Assembly (NCBI GenBank): GCA_027082925.1
Contig: JALWTD010000020.1
Location: 71,779 to 110,667, forward strand
DNA from: Flavobacteriaceae bacterium
GTDB lineage: Bacteria > Bacteroidota > Bacteroidia > Flavobacteriales > Flavobacteriaceae
DNA length: 38,889 bases
Reading direction: 5' to 3'
The notes beneath the pieces were generated by a model. The model was not told the DNA's origin. It saw only the letters and a list, made by a program, of their open reading frames with translations, and ran no database searches. Of the stretch, positions 35,691-38,889 are shown in pieces; the first letter of the stretch is position 1; every line of letters begins with the position of its first letter. The translations under genes and the position numbers were made by a program.

Positions 35691-36414
35691 CATGTGATTT
35701 TATTTCGGTTTCTACCTTTTTAAATAACTTGTCAAACTCCATACTACTTGCTTTTATAGGTTTATGAACATCAAAAGTGAGGTTTACACCAATTCCCATA
35801 GGGAATTTACCGTACTTTAAGAATTTCCAAGAATTATTAATGGTAACGGGTACTACAAACGCTGAAGGAGCATATTTAACCAACATTTTTAAACCATTTT
35901 CTGAAAATCTTTTAGGAACACCATTTCTACTTCGGGTTCCTTCAGGAAAAATAATTGCAGAAAATTTATGTTTTTCAATATACTTTCCAAAGTTTATAAT
36001 GGCATTTATAGCTTGTTTAGGATCTTTTCGATCAATTAAAACAGAGCCTCCATTTCTCAAATTAAAAGAAACGCTAGGTATTCCTTTTCCCAATTCTTTT
36101 TTTGATACAAATTTTGGATGGTATTTTCGTAGAAACCAATAATATGGCGGAATATCATTCATGCTTTGATGATTTGATACAATAATTAAAGGTGCGTTTT
36201 TTGGAAGTTGATAAGGGTTTCTAAATTTAATTCGGGTTCCCAAAATATATAAACACCCAACCAAAAAAAAGTTTAAGTAATCTACAGATTTTTTGTGAGC
36301 ATTGTACCCTCCAAGTTTAAGAGATAGCCACTGTATAGGATGAAAGATAAATAAAAATAAAATGAAAAAGAACCAATAAATAACGGTTAATGGATAGGCA
36401 ATCATTTTTTTCAT
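35680..36414 (-). CDS. PlsC-family 1-acylglycerol-3-phosphate acyltransferase
   Basis: 244 residues. An N-terminal membrane segment (about 8-25, YPLTVIYWFFFILFLFIF) is followed by the acyltransferase motifs: HX4D at H82-D87 (NHQSMND), the substrate motif FPEGTRSRNG (156-165), and VPVTINNSW. The enzyme transfers an acyl chain to lysophosphatidic acid in phospholipid synthesis at the inner membrane. It starts 18 bp beyond a minus-strand terminator and no own promoter was recognised. Substrate is inferred from the family. Confidence 0.88.
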   Translation of the reverse strand: MKKMIAYPLTVIYWFFFILFLFIFHPIQWLSLKLGGYNAHKKSVDYLNFFLVGCLYILGTRIKFRNPYQLPKNAPLIIVSNHQSMNDIPPYYWFLRKYHPKFVSKKELGKGIPSVSFNLRNGGSVLIDRKDPKQAINAIINFGKYIEKHKFSAIIFPEGTRSRNGVPKRFSENGLKMLVKYAPSAFVVPVTINNSWKFLKYGKFPMGIGVNLTFDVHKPIKASSMEFDKLFKKVETEIKSHVIV

Positions 36415-36432
36415 TTACAACAAGTTTTAAAA

Positions 36433-36467
36433 AAATCATCTCAAGCTAGAAGTAGTTGAGATGATTT
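36433..36467 (-). terminator. Minus-strand intrinsic terminator after the small membrane protein gene
   Basis: aaatcatctcaa (36433-36444) pairs with ttgagatgattt (36456-36467), with a short inner cta/tag stem and a single bulge. On the minus strand the hairpin is followed by a run of T. It lies 12 bp past the stop of the 36480 gene. Confidence 0.75.
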
Positions 36468-36479
36468 AATATTTTGCAA

Positions 36480-36914
36480 TTAGTGTTTAAACCACAATCC
36501 CCAAGGAATTACAGCTAAAATAAGTAACAAAGCAATGGTATAAAAAATGGCAATTGTTTTAAATTTAGCTTGGTATTCTGTTTTCTTTTTATGTTTAGAA
36601 AAACCTACAGTAATTAAGGTTACAGCAATAATAATCATAAGCGGATGCTCTACCAATGGTTTTCTTAACTCACTATTTTTCATAACTTCTCCCATGCCAG
36701 AATCTTGCATAGCAGAAAAATAAGTAGAAGTAAAATAGGCGATAAACCCTAGAATTAATTGAATATGACTTGTAACTAGCGCAAATAGAGATAAACGTAA
36801 ATCTTTAGCTTTAAATTCTTTTTTTGAAACATATCCTATTAGTGCATTTACTACAGCAAAAATCAGAACGATTAATACAATGTAAGCCCAATAAGAGTGA
36901 ATTAATTTTGACAT
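36480..36914 (-). CDS. Small integral membrane protein, unknown function
   Basis: 144 residues with four hydrophobic segments (about 8-27 YWAYIVLIVLIFAVVNALIG, 42-63 LSLFALVTSHIQLILGFIAY, 90-108 LMIIIAVTLITVGF, 122-142 IAIFYTIALLLILAVIPWG). Histidines lie near segments 1 and 2 (SYWAY, TSHIQ), and the fold resembles small Bacteroidota membrane proteins with no assigned role. It has its own terminator and is divergent from the endonuclease I gene at 37055. Function unknown. Confidence 0.78.
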   Translation of the reverse strand: MSKLIHSYWAYIVLIVLIFAVVNALIGYVSKKEFKAKDLRLSLFALVTSHIQLILGFIAYFTSTYFSAMQDSGMGEVMKNSELRKPLVEHPLMIIIAVTLITVGFSKHKKKTEYQAKFKTIAIFYTIALLLILAVIPWGLWFKH

Positions 36915-37014
36915 AATAGTTAGTTTTTAGTTGTGTACAAATGTAGTAAAATTAAATGGGTTTTAACTGAACGAATTAATTGCCATTAATAGTTTATTTA
37001 CGCAAATAAATAAT

Positions 37015-37022
37015 TAAATTTG
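37015..37022 (+). promoter_or_regulatory. -7 element for the second endonuclease I
   Basis: TAAATTTG matches TAnnTTTG and lies 32 bp before the GTG at 37055. A TTTA about 18 bases further upstream may weakly serve as -33. Confidence 0.45.
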
Positions 37023-37054
37023 TAGTTGCTCATAAATTATAAAACGAAAAGCTT

Positions 37055-38889
37055 GTGAAAAATTTACTTAAATTTCTGTTCTTATTTATTTTTATTACTC
37101 CTTTTTACGGACAAATTCAATCGTATTACAATGGGTTGGATTTCACCTTAACAGGAAATAGTCTATTTGTTGAATTATCAAATAGAATAAAATCTACCCA
37201 TACTGCAATTCCGTATACATCTTCATCTACAACAGATACTTGGGATGTGTTAATTCAAGCCGATGAAGATCCTGCAAATAATATGAATGTATTATTAATC
37301 TACGGTTACGATGATAATGATGGAATTTATAGAACAGATAGAACAAGAGCAAAAACGGACATGGATACAGGAGGTGGCGTGCCTGGTATGTGGAATAGAG
37401 AACATGTTTTTCCAAAATCATTGGCGGTACCGGCTTTAGTTACAGACAGTCCGGGACCAGGAACAGATGTTCACAATTTACGTCCGGCCGATTCTGAAGA
37501 AAATACTTTAAGAAGTAATAGAAAATTTACAGCAGGAAGTGGAAACTCAGGAATTGTATCTAGCAATGGAGGATGGTATCCTGGAGATGAATGGAAAGGA
37601 GATGTAGCAAGAGCCGTAATGTATATGTATTTGCGTTATGATGGCGATGGAACAAGTCTTGCACAAGAACAATGCTTACCTATTAATGTTGGTATTGGAA
37701 CACCGCTTACAGTAGATCCAAACATGCTTGACATCTTTTTGCAATGGAACGTTGAGGATCCGGTGTCAGCTTTTGAAGACCAAAGAAATCCTATTATCGA
37801 AGGTATACAAGGAAACAGAAACCCTTTTATAGATAACCCTTACTTAGCAACCCTAATTTGGGGAGGTTTAAACGCTGAAGATAGATGGAATTTGAATGGA
37901 ACAACCGATTTGGAGGCACCAACGGCACCCACAAATGTTACCGCATCTAATATTACAGATACAACCGTAGATGTTAGTTGGATTGCGTCTACAGACAACG
38001 TAGGCGTAATAGATTACCTTGTTTATTTAGATGGTGTTTATTTAAAAACATCAATGACAACTTCAACAACAATAACAGGATTAACACAAAGTACAACTTA
38101 TCAAATAACAATTAAAGCAAGAGATGCCGCTTCAAATCTTTCACCAGACAGCACGCCGTTGAGTGTTACTACTCAGGTAGGTCCAATAGTTATTCTTTCT
38201 GAAGACTTTAATGATTGCGCTGCTATGAACTTTTTTGCATATAACGAAGCAAGTAATAAAGATTGGACTTGCTTGGCACAATCAGGAGAGAATAATTCGC
38301 CTTCTATTTCTATGAATGGCTATCAAGAAGATGTGCCTAGTAAAGATTGGCTTATTACCAACAACCCAATAGATTTTGATGCAAGTTATGGTGAGAAATT
38401 AAGTTTTTTTACGAGTGCGGCATACGGTTCTACACCTTTAGAATTAGTGTACTCTTCCGATTATGATGGAGTGAGTAACCCAAGTAGTTTTACCTGGACT
38501 CCAGTTCCTAATGTAACGATTCCTATTCATTCTACAGGTTCTTCTACGGAAGAAATATATACGTTTACAAATATAGATGTAAGTACTATTACAGGAAGTG
38601 TTTATATTGCATTTAAATACTATTCAAATTCAAATCCAACACGATGGACTGTTGATAGTTTTAAATTAACAGCAGAAGATCCAAATGCAGATTCTGACGG
38701 CGACGGAGTAAACAATGGCAGTGACTTGTGTCCAAACACGCCATTAGGAGAAACAGTAGATACCAACGGATGTTCAAACAGTCAGTTAGACGATGATGGC
38801 GATGGAGTAAGTAACGCCAACGACTTGTGTCCAAACACACCAGCCGGAAGTGTAGTTGACGCCACCGGATGTGCTATTTTCACCTTACC
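37055..38889 (+). CDS. Secreted endonuclease I with FN3, jelly-roll-like and TSP3 modules (3' end cut)
   Basis: 611 residues are visible and no stop is reached. The start is GTG (MKNLLKFLFLFIFITPFYGQ, a signal peptide). The His-Me finger nuclease motif is MWNREHVF (W113) with DVHNLRP (138-144), similar to the enzyme at 4597. Next come one FN3 domain (about 287-375, EAPTAPTNVTAS), a jelly-roll-like module (about 380-545, LSEDFNDCAAM to WTVDSFKLTA) and calcium-binding thrombospondin type 3 repeats (DSDGDGVNNGSDLCPNTP; DDDGDGVSNANDLCPNTP). An extracellular nuclease is indicated; a type IX sorting domain is expected past the window edge but is not seen. Confidence 0.88.
   Translation, partial: MKNLLKFLFLFIFITPFYGQIQSYYNGLDFTLTGNSLFVELSNRIKSTHTAIPYTSSSTTDTWDVLIQADEDPANNMNVLLIYGYDDNDGIYRTDRTRAKTDMDTGGGVPGMWNREHVFPKSLAVPALVTDSPGPGTDVHNLRPADSEENTLRSNRKFTAGSGNSGIVSSNGGWYPGDEWKGDVARAVMYMYLRYDGDGTSLAQEQCLPINVGIGTPLTVDPNMLDIFLQWNVEDPVSAFEDQRNPIIEGIQGNRNPFIDNPYLATLIWGGLNAEDRWNLNGTTDLEAPTAPTNVTASNITDTTVDVSWIASTDNVGVIDYLVYLDGVYLKTSMTTSTTITGLTQSTTYQITIKARDAASNLSPDSTPLSVTTQVGPIVILSEDFNDCAAMNFFAYNEASNKDWTCLAQSGENNSPSISMNGYQEDVPSKDWLITNNPIDFDASYGEKLSFFTSAAYGSTPLELVYSSDYDGVSNPSSFTWTPVPNVTIPIHSTGSSTEEIYTFTNIDVSTITGSVYIAFKYYSNSNPTRWTVDSFKLTAEDPNADSDGDGVNNGSDLCPNTPLGETVDTNGCSNSQLDDDGDGVSNANDLCPNTPAGSVVDATGCAIFTL

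Overview
The window is AT-rich DNA from a member of the Bacteroidota, most likely a marine flavobacterium. The main reasons are type IX secretion signatures (a type B gliding-motility C-terminal domain, a PorP/SprF protein and a type A sorting domain), a Bacteroidota-type sdhC-sdhA-sdhB operon, a sufABCD cluster, and several -7 elements of the form TAnnTTTG in front of genes. No rRNA, tRNA, CRISPR array, transposase, integrase or phage gene was seen. No gene-free stretch exceeds 300 bases. Layout, left to right. (1) 1-4433: an apparent surface-adhesion operon with the 3' end of a DUF11-repeat adhesin, a PorP/SprF outer-membrane protein and an OmpA-type lipid- or wall-associated protein, closed by a strong terminator. 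(2) 4597-8106: a large secreted modular endonuclease I carrying a very recent 798-bp internal duplication. (3) 8171-12040, minus strand: sufABCD for Fe-S cluster assembly, without sufS or sufE in view. (4) 12167-15475, plus strand: CapA-like protein, thiamine-monophosphate kinase (ThiL) and a lipoprotein serine hydrolase. (5) 15480-17576, minus strand: a secreted hypothetical protein, an alpha/beta hydrolase and an ACT-like protein, the last divergent from aspartate kinase (17681-19003). (6) 19120-21978: a small membrane protein, an Xaa-Pro aminopeptidase on the minus strand and a ChaN-like protein. (7) 22007-29281: two paralogous secreted BNR/sortilin-type beta-propeller proteins in convergent orientation around a putative outer-membrane barrel protein, sharing one bidirectional terminator. 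(8) 29441-32865: sdhCAB. (9) 33002-33723: a DUF2975 membrane protein paired with a small XRE-type regulator, behind a perfect 29-nt palindrome. (10) 33772-36914: methionine-type aminotransferase plus omega-amidase, then on the minus strand a PlsC acyltransferase and a small membrane protein. (11) 37055 to the end: a second secreted endonuclease I, with FN3, jelly-roll-like and thrombospondin type 3 modules, cut by the window edge. How the genes fit together: most are housekeeping (Fe-S assembly, succinate dehydrogenase, aspartate-family amino acid synthesis, thiamine phosphate, lipid acylation). These are interleaved with secreted or surface proteins typical of flavobacteria that attach to and degrade polymers. 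No complete, clearly novel defence or mobile system was recognised. The least explained items are the DUF2975/XRE palindrome, the ACT-like protein divergent from lysC, the duplicated nuclease and the propeller/barrel cluster.
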